A stretch of DNA of 6,073 bases from Ilumatobacteraceae bacterium (GTDB lineage Bacteria; Actinomycetota; Acidimicrobiia; Acidimicrobiales; Ilumatobacteraceae). Location: the NCBI GenBank assembly GCA_025464045.1, contig JAODBQ010000097.1, forward strand, positions 1 through 6,073, given 5' to 3'. Under the pieces are notes generated by a model, which ran no database searches, was not told where the DNA came from, and was given only the letters and a program-made list of their open reading frames with translations. Numbering within the stretch: the stretch's first letter is position 1; each line of letters opens with the position of its first letter. Positions 1-5,595 of this stretch are shown here, one piece after another. Both the position numbers and the translations under genes were made by a program.

Positions 1-607
1 GGTAGATGTACGTGTTCCGGACCATGAACTCCTTGAGCACGTCGTTCTGGATCGTGCCGGCGAGCTTGGCCGGAGCGACGCCCTGCTCCTCGGCGGCGAG
101 CACGTAGAGCGCCATCACCGGCAGCACTGCGCCGTTCATCGTCATCGACACGCTCATCTGGTCGAGCGGGATCCCGTCGAACAGCTGGCGCATGTCGAGG
201 ATCGAGTCGATCGCGACACCGGCCATGCCGACGTCGCCGGACACCCGCGGGTGGTCGCTGTCGTAGCCGCGGTGGGTCGCGAGGTCGAACGCGACGGACA
301 GGCCCTTCTGGCCGGCGGCGAGGTTGCGCCGGTAGAACGCGTTCGACTCCTCGGCCGTGGAGAAGCCGGCGTACTGGCGCACGGTCCACGGCTGGTTGAC
401 GTACATCGTCGGGTACGGGCCACGCAGGAACGGGGCGATGCCGGGATACGTGTGCAGGAAGTCGAGGTCCGCGACGTCGTCCGGGCCGAGCCGGCTCTTC
501 ACGCTGATCCCCTCCGGGGTCTCCCACGGTGGCGCGTCGCCGGCGTCGTGCGGCGCGGCCGCGGCGAGCTCCCACGGCACCTCGGCGAAGTTCGGGATCG
601 TGGTCAT
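1..607 (-). CDS. mutB: Methylmalonyl-CoA mutase large (catalytic) subunit, N-terminal 202 residues, cut by window edge
   Basis: This is the catalytic, adenosylcobalamin-binding subunit that isomerises (R)-methylmalonyl-CoA to succinyl-CoA in the cytoplasm. Only the N-terminal arm and the start of the substrate-binding TIM barrel are present, out of roughly 730 residues expected. The seen sequence is near-identical to known MCMs: RGPYPTMY (62-69), RQYAGFS (77-83), KGLSVAFDL (101-109), SMTMNGAVLP (154-163) and GTIQND (184-189). With a constant offset of 10 from Propionibacterium MutB, Tyr75, Thr77, Tyr89, Ser114, Gln197 and Arg207 are kept as Y65, T67, Y79, S104, Q187 and R197. Position 82 is Gln72 instead of Arg. 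The Tyr89 and Arg207 equivalents favour methylmalonyl-CoA over isobutyryl-CoA as substrate. The ATG (607-605) overlaps the mutA stop as ATGA and has a GGGAG ribosome site at 615-619, seven bases upstream. The B12-binding domain lies off the left edge. Confidence 0.96.
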   Translation of the reverse strand, partial: MTTIPNFAEVPWELAAAAPHDAGDAPPWETPEGISVKSRLGPDDVADLDFLHTYPGIAPFLRGPYPTMYVNQPWTVRQYAGFSTAEESNAFYRRNLAAGQKGLSVAFDLATHRGYDSDHPRVSGDVGMAGVAIDSILDMRQLFDGIPLDQMSVSMTMNGAVLPVMALYVLAAEEQGVAPAKLAGTIQNDVLKEFMVRNTYIY

Positions 608-2418
608 CGGGCGACTCCCAGGTCGTCGAGCAGCGTCGCGAGCGTGCCGTGCACGTCGCACCCGCCGTAGATGTAGCCGGTGACGCCGGCCGCGTCCAGC
701 GTGGCGATCTGGTCACGTGGTCGACCGGCGAGGTAGGTCCGCTCGATCCCCACCGCGCGCAGCGCCTCGACGACGCCGACAGCGTGCTCGGCATAGGTCG
801 GGTCGCTCGAGCACAGGCACGCCGTCGTCGCCCCCGCCGCCGCGGCCGCCGCAGCGATCTGGGCGGCGTCGGTGGTGTTCGGTCCGGGCAGTGTGCGGAT
901 GCCGGCCACCTCGAAGAAGTTCTTGGCGAACGTCAGGCGTGCGGTGGTGGCCGCGGGTGCGCCGATCGCGGCGAGGAAGACCGTCGGCCGTTCGGGTGCC
1001 GCGTCGACCGCGAGCCGCAACGACTCGAACCGCTCGGCGTAGCGGTGGATGGGCAGCCCCTCGGGCTGCTCCACCGGACGCAGCCGGGGGACCGGCTCGT
1101 CGATGTTCGGGAACTCGCTGACGCCGGTGATCGGGTCGCGCAGCGTGTCGAGGTTGGCGACGCGGGCGACCCACGTGGCGGCGATCCGCCCGGCGATCAA
1201 CCCGTTGTCCGTTGCCTTGCGGAACCCGCCGGCGGCCTCGATCTCCTGGAACCAGCACCATGCGGCGGCGGCCAGGTCGGCGGTGAGCTCCTCGACGAAG
1301 CTCGATCCGGCGGCGGGATCGGCGACCCTGGCGAGGTTGGATTCGAAGGCCAGGATCGATTGGGTGTTGCGCGCGAGCCGGCGCCCGAGCTCGCGGTCGG
1401 AGCGCTCGATCAGCTCGTCGAACGGGAGCACGGTCACCGAGTCGGCGCCGGCGATGCCGGCCGCGAAGCACGCCACCGTCGTGCGCAGGAGGTTCACCCA
1501 CGGGTCGTACGCGGTGAGCATGGCGCGCGACGTGGTGGCATGGATCGCCGTCCGCGCGGCCGCGTCGGGGACGCCGAGCACGTCGGCGACACGCGCCCAG
1601 AGCGCACGGACGGCGCGCAGCTTGGCGATCGTCGGGAACTGTTCCGCCGTCGCCGCGAGCTGCAGCTCGATCTGCCCGAACGCGTCGGCCAGGGGCACAC
1701 CGTGATCGACGAGGATCCGCAGGTAGGCGACCCCGGCCGCCACCGCCCCCCCGAGCTCCTGGCCGTCGGATGCGCCGGCGTCGTTGAGGCGAGTGCCGTC
1801 GACGGCGACGATGCGCACGTGCGGATGGCTGGCGTGGAGCTGCGCGGCGAGCGTGCCGACCGCGTCCAGCTGGGCGTCGATGTCGCCGATCGTCCCGGCG
1901 AGGTGCTCGCCGAGGGGGTCGGCGCCGAGCAGACCGCGGAGCTCGTCGGCGGGGATGCCGGAGCGGGCCCAGACCTCGAGCAGGGCACGCGCCGGCGGCT
2001 CCCACTGGGCGCCGCTGCGCAGGGCGATCGGGGCGAGTTCGAGGAGCACGCCGTCGAGGATCACGGCGAGGCGATCGGCGTCGAGGCCACGCTCGTCGCG
2101 CACGTCGACAGCCAGTGCGCTCGCGCCCTTCTCCAGCTCCTCCAACGCGAGTCGGGCGTCGCCGTCGGGGTGCACCGGCTGCCGGATCTCCCACGGTCCG
2201 GCGCGCCCGGCGACGGGCACGATCGCCGTGTCACCGACGCTGTAGAGCGGGCGCACGGCGATGCCGTCGTAGGTGGTCGACGTGAGCTTGGCGATCGACG
2301 CGGCGGCGTCCGGCGCAGCATCGCCCTTGGCGAGCAGCTTGGCCACGAGCTCACGCCAGCGTTCCTCCGTTGCTGCCGGGAAGTCGCCGGCCAGCGTCAG
2401 TGTCTCGTCGACGGTCAC
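604..2418 (-). CDS. mutA: Methylmalonyl-CoA mutase small (non-catalytic) subunit
   Basis: This 604-residue protein is the structural partner of MutB in the MutAB heterodimer and is close to the usual small-subunit length of about 615-640. A degenerate TIM barrel covers roughly residues 15-420; a family-typical stretch is RLARNTQSILAFESNLARV (347-365), followed by DPAAGSSFVEELT (367-379). A flavodoxin-like C-terminal domain follows (about 478-604). The position of the cobalamin-binding DxHxxG motif of large subunits, just after the first strand of that domain (FLAAIGAPAATTARL, 481-495), has neither the Asp nor the His. This is known for small subunits, which do not bind B12. Start: GTG at 2418-2416, nine bases after the phyH stop. 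It has no convincing Shine-Dalgarno site but has a well-placed -10-like hexamer, so translation may be leaderless or coupled to phyH. The stop overlaps mutB by four bases. An Ala run (522-529) is a minor low-complexity feature. Confidence 0.95.
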   Translation of the reverse strand: MTVDETLTLAGDFPAATEERWRELVAKLLAKGDAAPDAAASIAKLTSTTYDGIAVRPLYSVGDTAIVPVAGRAGPWEIRQPVHPDGDARLALEELEKGASALAVDVRDERGLDADRLAVILDGVLLELAPIALRSGAQWEPPARALLEVWARSGIPADELRGLLGADPLGEHLAGTIGDIDAQLDAVGTLAAQLHASHPHVRIVAVDGTRLNDAGASDGQELGGAVAAGVAYLRILVDHGVPLADAFGQIELQLAATAEQFPTIAKLRAVRALWARVADVLGVPDAAARTAIHATTSRAMLTAYDPWVNLLRTTVACFAAGIAGADSVTVLPFDELIERSDRELGRRLARNTQSILAFESNLARVADPAAGSSFVEELTADLAAAAWCWFQEIEAAGGFRKATDNGLIAGRIAATWVARVANLDTLRDPITGVSEFPNIDEPVPRLRPVEQPEGLPIHRYAERFESLRLAVDAAPERPTVFLAAIGAPAATTARLTFAKNFFEVAGIRTLPGPNTTDAAQIAAAAAAAGATTACLCSSDPTYAEHAVGVVEALRAVGIERTYLAGRPRDQIATLDAAGVTGYIYGGCDVHGTLATLLDDLGVAR

Positions 2419-2424
2419 CCCGCG

Positions 2425-2430
2425 AGGTTA
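2425..2430 (-). promoter_or_regulatory. Candidate -10 box (TAACCT) for leaderless mutA transcription
   Basis: Read on the minus strand, TAACCT fits the TANNNT -10 consensus. It ends six bases before the mutA GTG, so its last T is at -7 and its A at -11 if transcription starts on the G of the start codon. That is the geometry of actinobacterial leaderless promoters. The TAA of the box is also the phyH stop codon. A weak -35-like TTGGGG lies at 2450-2455 with a long 19-base spacer. The absence of a ribosome site before this GTG agrees with the idea. It remains a motif match only. Confidence 0.4.
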
Positions 2431-3351
2431 CGGCGCGTCACCCCGCACCCCCCAAGCCGCGTCACGGTGAGGACCCGGTGGGTTCGACGCCAGACCGGAT
2501 GCGCCCGATGTGTGGCCGACCTCGGCTCCGGCGTCTGCGTCGTCGTACGGGGGCTCAGGCGGGGAGGCGCCGTAGACCAGGCCGAGGCCGACAGCCTGGG
2601 AGCCGAGGAGGACGAGCAGGTCCTCCGAGGCGAACTGGCGGATGCTCGGGTCGAGCGCGAGGAACCAGTTCTCCTGGGTCCGGTAGATCGGCCTCGTGTA
2701 CCAGCCGAAGATCCCGGCACGGCGCTGGTCCGTCGTGCGGTTGAAGCCGGTGCGGTGCCACAGCCGGCTCTCGAACACGACCATCGTCCCCGCCGGGGCG
2801 ACGAGCGGCACGGCTTCGACGTCCTCGTCGGCCTGCGGCACGCGGTGCAGCAGGTGGCTCCCCGGCACGACGCACGTGGCGCCGTTGTCGGCGGTGAAGT
2901 CGTCGACGCACCACGAGACGTTGACGCCCTGCGGCTCGGCCGGCCACGGCTCGGGCACGAAGATCTGATCGGCGTGGAGCACCATCTCGCCGCCGCCCGG
3001 CCCGGTGATGTTGGCCGACAGGTTGCCCAGGAGCGCCGGCCACCCGATCGTCGCGCGAACGAGCCGCAGCGCCGCCGGGTGCTCGGCCAGATCGACGAAC
3101 ACCGGGTTGCGACTGAGCACGTTCCACACCCGCTGGTTCGTGTCGTCGTGCTCGTAGTCGAGACCGAACTTCTGCTCCCGGCCACGGGCGCGGTCGGACG
3201 CCGCGGCCTTGTACAGCTCGTCGTGCACCGTGGACAGCGTCGCCGCGTCGAGCACACCGCTGACCATGCACAGGCCGTGCTCGCGCAGGTCGCGCTCCGC
3301 CTGGTCGAGATCGCTGGTGATCGCCGGCAGCGCCCCGGTCAGCTCTGCCAC
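2428..3351 (-). CDS. Phytanoyl-CoA dioxygenase (PhyH) family Fe(II)/2-oxoglutarate oxygenase
   Basis: This 307-residue protein belongs to the PhyH family, non-haem iron enzymes that hydroxylate a substrate while decarboxylating 2-oxoglutarate. The double-stranded beta-helix core is recognisable. The iron triad is His126-Ala-Asp128 (HADQIF) with His199 (LWHRTGFN), and Arg210 in the H-x2-G-x-N-x-S/T-x3-R pattern should bind 2-oxoglutarate. CVVPGSHLLHR (160-170) is the usual conserved loop before the distal His. All catalytic ligands are present, so an active enzyme is expected; the substrate is unknown, since the family ranges from acyl-CoAs to small natural products. The GTG start (3351-3349) overlaps the crotonase 2 gene by 13 bases and has only a weak ribosome site, suggesting coupled translation. 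Residues from about 262 form a Pro/Gly/Ala-rich, probably disordered tail with relaxed codon use, unlike the body. Confidence 0.88.
   Translation of the reverse strand: MAELTGALPAITSDLDQAERDLREHGLCMVSGVLDAATLSTVHDELYKAAASDRARGREQKFGLDYEHDDTNQRVWNVLSRNPVFVDLAEHPAALRLVRATIGWPALLGNLSANITGPGGGEMVLHADQIFVPEPWPAEPQGVNVSWCVDDFTADNGATCVVPGSHLLHRVPQADEDVEAVPLVAPAGTMVVFESRLWHRTGFNRTTDQRRAGIFGWYTRPIYRTQENWFLALDPSIRQFASEDLLVLLGSQAVGLGLVYGASPPEPPYDDADAGAEVGHTSGASGLASNPPGPHRDAAWGVRGDAP
2434..2470. repeat. Pair of 8-bp direct repeats, one extended into a short palindrome, upstream of mutA
   Basis: The octamer CGCGTCAC (plus strand) occurs at 2434-2441 and again at 2458-2465, 24 bases apart. The second copy runs into GGTGA, making the palindrome TCAC-G-GTGA (2462-2470). 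Relative to a transcript starting at 2418, the copies lie in the promoter spacer and just upstream of the possible -35. An operator for a regulator of mutAB is one reading. Chance repetition in GC-rich DNA that also encodes the end of phyH is another. Confidence 0.25.
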
Positions 3352-4121
3352 TTCGGTGCCCGCTTCTCGACCTTGGCGGCGAACGCCTCACGCGTGTCGG
3401 GGTTCTTGAACAGCTCCATGTGCCGCTCGCTCTCGAGCTTGGAGAACTCGGCGAGGGAGATCTGCTCCGAGTCGGTGAAGTTGGCCTTCATCGTGCGCAG
3501 ACCGGCGGGGGAGGCGTTGGCGAGGCGGTTGACGACCTTCTCGGCCTCCTCGGCGAAGACGTCGTCGTCGAAGACGCGGGCGACGAGCCCGATCCGCTGC
3601 GCTTCGTCGGCGCTGAACTTGTCCGGGATGAAGTACAGCTCGCGGGCCTTGCTGGCGCCGACGAGGCGAGCCAACGTCCACGGCCCCGCCATGTCGCCCG
3701 CCACACCGACGTCGAGGAACGCAGAGTTGAACTTCGCCGAGCGGGTGGCCACGCGCAGGTCGCATCCGCACGCCCAACCGAAGCCGGCGCCCGCGCACGC
3801 GCCGTTGACGACGGCGACGGTGACGGCCGGCATCTCGCGCAGCAGCACCGGCGCACGGAAGTCCTCGGGGGTGAGCACCGCATCCGATCCGCTGCCAGAG
3901 GTGATGCCTTGCAGGTCGGCGCCAGGGCAGAACGCCTTGCCCGCCCCGGTGAGGACGAGGACACGCACGCTCGCCATCTCCGCCACGCGGGCGAGGGCTT
4001 GGGTCGTCTCCTTGACCATCAGGTTGGTCATCGAGTTCATCCGCTCCGGGCGGTTCATCGTCAGCCGGGCGACCGGTCCGTCGACGTCGAGGCGGATGTG
4101 CTGGTAGGTCGGCGCGCTCAC
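3339..4121 (-). CDS. Crotonase-fold protein 2 (enoyl-CoA hydratase/isomerase family)
   Basis: This 260-residue protein is a full-length crotonase, expected to form a CoA-thioester-binding trimer or hexamer in the cytoplasm. The oxyanion-hole segments are AFCPGADLQG (63-72) and NGACAGAGFGWACGCDLRVA (106-125). The residue aligned with catalytic Glu144 of rat hydratase is Phe135, so the classical Glu pair is incomplete; the Glu164 position is kept as Glu161. Asp143 in VGVAGDMAG aligns with the catalytic Asp of PaaG-type and enoyl-CoA isomerases, so an isomerase or other crotonase reaction is as likely as hydration. The GTG at 4121-4119 was chosen because it overlaps the crotonase 1 stop (GTGA), has GGAG at 4129-4132 seven bases upstream, and puts the family N-terminus (YQHIRLDVDGPVARLTMNRP) at residue 6. 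The open frame continues upstream to 4607, but only as a shadow of crotonase 1. It lies between crotonase 1 and phyH, overlapping both. Confidence 0.9.
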   Translation of the reverse strand: MSAPTYQHIRLDVDGPVARLTMNRPERMNSMTNLMVKETTQALARVAEMASVRVLVLTGAGKAFCPGADLQGITSGSGSDAVLTPEDFRAPVLLREMPAVTVAVVNGACAGAGFGWACGCDLRVATRSAKFNSAFLDVGVAGDMAGPWTLARLVGASKARELYFIPDKFSADEAQRIGLVARVFDDDVFAEEAEKVVNRLANASPAGLRTMKANFTDSEQISLAEFSKLESERHMELFKNPDTREAFAAKVEKRAPKWQS

Positions 4122-4984
4122 GAGGCGTCTCCACGCTCGACGCTCGTGTTCGACGACGGCCGCGGGTCGTCGACGCCGATCGGCGCGAACTGCGGCGGAC
4201 GGCGCTCGACGAACGAGGCGACGCCCTCGACGAGGTCGGGGTGGTCGAGCGACGCCTTCATCACTGCGTCCGCTTCGTCGCATGACTCGGCGATCGTCTG
4301 GCTCAGCCCGGCGTACACCTGGCGCTTCATGGTTGCGATCGATCGTGGTGCGACCGACGCGGCCATGTCGGCCACGTACTCGCGCACCTCGTCGAGCAGC
4401 CGTTCGGCCGGCAGCACGCGGTCGGCGAACCCGAGCCGGAACGCCTCGTCGGCGCCGAACCGGCGTGCGCTCCACAGCACGTCGAGTGCCCGGCTCGTGC
4501 CCATCAGACGCGGCAGCAGCCACGCCGTGCCGTGCTCGGCGATCAGGCCGCGCTTGCCGAACGCGGTCGTGAACGACGCGTCCGCGGACACGAAGCGCAG
4601 GTCGCACATCATCGCCAGGACCAAGCCGCCCCCGGCGGCGACGCCGTTGACCGCGGCGATCACCGGCTTGGGGACGTCGAGCAGGAAGCTGAACAGCGCT
4701 GGCAGCTCGTGGCTCGGACCGGGCGAGGACTCGGTCTCCCCGCGCGAGGAGCGCCCGAGGTCCTCCATGTCCAGGCCGGCTCTGAACGCCCGACCGTTGC
4801 CTGTGATCACGATAGCCCGCACCGCGGGGTTCGCGGCCGCCGCGTCGACGGCGGCGCGGATCGCCCGGATCATCGCGAAGGTGAACGCGTTGAGGTGGCG
4901 ATCGCGGTCGATCGTGACGATCGCCAGCGGTCCCTCCACGCTCGACGTGATCGTCTCGGCTGTGTTGATCGTCTCGGCTGTCAT
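4118..4984 (-). CDS. Crotonase-fold protein 1 (enoyl-CoA hydratase/isomerase family)
   Basis: This 288-residue crotonase should act on an acyl-CoA thioester. The oxyanion-hole elements are AFRAGLDMEDL (66-76, with Arg where Cys is common) and NGVAAGGGLVLAMMCDLRF (113-131). The classical hydratase glutamates are not kept: the Glu144 position is Gly146 and the Glu164 position is Asp168. Glu150 in RGLIAEHGTAWLLPRLMG aligns with the catalytic Asp of PaaG-type isomerases. The AEHG signature recurs in a subset of bacterial proteins labelled enoyl-CoA hydratase, so the actual reaction is uncertain. The ATG (4984-4982) has a strong GAGGGGG ribosome site at 4992-4998 with a seven-base spacer. The first residues come from an in-frame 18-base duplication (TAETIN then TAETIT). 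The C-terminal tail after about 268 is low complexity. It is the first gene of the overlapping run and shares four bases with crotonase 2. The two crotonases are clearly different in sequence, so not a recent duplication. Confidence 0.9.
   Translation of the reverse strand: MTAETINTAETITSSVEGPLAIVTIDRDRHLNAFTFAMIRAIRAAVDAAAANPAVRAIVITGNGRAFRAGLDMEDLGRSSRGETESSPGPSHELPALFSFLLDVPKPVIAAVNGVAAGGGLVLAMMCDLRFVSADASFTTAFGKRGLIAEHGTAWLLPRLMGTSRALDVLWSARRFGADEAFRLGFADRVLPAERLLDEVREYVADMAASVAPRSIATMKRQVYAGLSQTIAESCDEADAVMKASLDHPDLVEGVASFVERRPPQFAPIGVDDPRPSSNTSVERGDAS
4948..4981. repeat. Two 16-bp perfect direct repeats, period 18, at the start of crotonase 1
   Basis: The 16-mer TGATCGTCTCGGCTGT (plus strand) occurs at 4948-4963 and 4966-4981. 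The 18-base period is six codons, so the duplication preserves the reading frame and encodes a repeated TAETI in the N-terminal arm before the first crotonase strand. It looks like a replication-slippage duplication tolerated in an unstructured N-terminus. Confidence 0.85.
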
Positions 4985-5059
4985 CGGCTGACCCCCTCGT
5001 CGCGCGGACGTCCCGAGCCTGTCACCGCGGCGTTGGCGACGGGCAATCGTGCGACGGGC
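4985..5059 (-). promoter_or_regulatory. 75-bp gap between the membrane-protein gene and crotonase 1, with ribosome site and short repeats
   Basis: On the minus strand this gap holds the GAGGGGG ribosome site of crotonase 1 (4992-4998), an 8-base palindrome GGACGTCC (5006-5013), and two 9-base direct repeats of GCGACGGGC (plus strand, 5036-5044 and 5051-5059). There is no TANNNT hexamer and no clear hairpin followed by T residues, so neither a promoter nor a terminator can be called. The downstream genes could have their own promoter here or be co-transcribed with the membrane-protein gene. Confidence 0.35.
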
Positions 5060-5512
5060 TCACGACAGCGGTCGGTCCAGCGGATGGGGGATGCCGAACT
5101 CGCGGAACAGCCCGACCTGATCGGGAGTGATCGCCGTCGGCTGACCGACCGCGAACTGGAACTGGTCGCTCGGGTCGAACCAGCTCGGCCACGTCTCACC
5201 GATCCGCGGCATCGCGGTCTGGGAGACGAGCATCTTCTTCTGCGCGTCGAACGGTGTGCTTCCATCCAGCGGCTCGAGTCGGAACGTGACGATGCACTGG
5301 ATGTTGATGTTGTTGACCACCATGCCGGTCGGCTGGACCCCCATGATCATCGCCCGCGCCTTGCGGCCTGTCTGCATCAGCTGAACCGCCTGCACCTCCT
5401 TCGCTCGCGACATGCCGAAGGCACCGGCCTTGCGCAGCGAGACGAACGTGATGACGAGGACCAGCGCGACTCCGACGAGCGTCAGGATGAGGATCGTCGA
5501 GGTGGATCCCAT
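5060..5512 (-). CDS. Small single-pass membrane protein of unknown function
   Basis: This 150-residue protein has one strongly hydrophobic segment (about residues 6-25) directly after a short, uncharged N-terminus, followed by SLRKAG. The positive-inside rule therefore suggests N-out, C-in, anchored in the cytoplasmic membrane. The rest (about 47-120) is a beta-rich domain with the pattern GRKARAMIMGVQPTG, then NNINIQCIVTFRLEPLDG, and a WFDPSDQFQF ending. This resembles small actinobacterial membrane proteins with a DUF3592-like beta domain, but I cannot name a family with confidence. No catalytic motif is visible. I chose the ATG at 5512-5510 because the hydrophobic segment follows at once; a GTG at 5545-5543 would add 11 poorly hydrophobic residues. 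No Shine-Dalgarno site precedes the ATG. It is 75 bases upstream of crotonase 1 on the same strand; a link to acyl-CoA metabolism is not evident. Confidence 0.8.
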   Translation of the reverse strand: MGSTSTILILTLVGVALVLVITFVSLRKAGAFGMSRAKEVQAVQLMQTGRKARAMIMGVQPTGMVVNNINIQCIVTFRLEPLDGSTPFDAQKKMLVSQTAMPRIGETWPSWFDPSDQFQFAVGQPTAITPDQVGLFREFGIPHPLDRPLS

Positions 5513-5520
5513 GCGGGCGC

Positions 5521-5526
5521 ACGCTA
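5521..5526 (-). promoter_or_regulatory. Candidate -10 box (TAGCGT) for the membrane-protein gene
   Basis: On the minus strand TAGCGT matches TANNNT and ends eight bases before the ATG at 5512, so transcription would start one or two bases before the start codon. The region has no ribosome site, which fits a leaderless or nearly leaderless message. No -35 element is recognisable. This is a motif match only. Confidence 0.3.
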
Positions 5527-5583
5527 GCCCAGCGCTGTTCCGCACCGACGCGGCGGAGGCCGCAACCAGGCGCGTCCACGGAC

Positions 5584-5589
5584 CATGCT
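5584..5589 (+). promoter_or_regulatory. Weak candidate -10 box (CATGCT) for the plus-strand kinase gene
   Basis: CATGCT places A at -11 and T at -7 relative to the GTG at 5596, the two most conserved -10 positions, but lacks the first T. No Shine-Dalgarno site precedes this GTG. Together they hint at leaderless expression divergent from the membrane-protein gene. The match is short and could be chance. Confidence 0.2.
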
Positions 5590-5595
5590 GACACC

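Noticed and set aside
385..400. Gln72 of MutB in place of Arg82 of Propionibacterium MutB, as a possible specificity change
   Set aside because: The same YVNQPWT wording is, as far as I recall, found in mycobacterial MutB, and all other substrate-contact positions are kept. It is probably a lineage variant.
646..660. CDVHG near the MutA C-terminus as a possible B12-binding DxHxxG motif
   Set aside because: It lacks the final Gly and sits at the very C-terminus. The true motif belongs after the first strand of the domain (around 919-966), where neither Asp nor His is present.
529..4107. A 1192-codon open frame on the plus strand, antisense to mutA, phyH and crotonase 2
   Set aside because: Its translation is Arg/Gly/Asp/Val-rich with no fold or motif, and it runs antisense to three clearly recognisable protein genes. 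Long antisense frames are a routine by-product of strong GC3 bias.
3339..4607. Longer 422-codon version of crotonase 2
   Set aside because: The extra N-terminal part is Arg-rich and lies out of frame inside crotonase 1. The GTG at 4121 has a good ribosome site and matches the family N-terminus.
5513..5545. Upstream GTG (5545) as the start of the membrane-protein gene
   Set aside because: It adds 11 residues before the hydrophobic segment with no ribosome site. The ATG at 5512 gives a cleaner membrane anchor and a better-placed -10-like hexamer.
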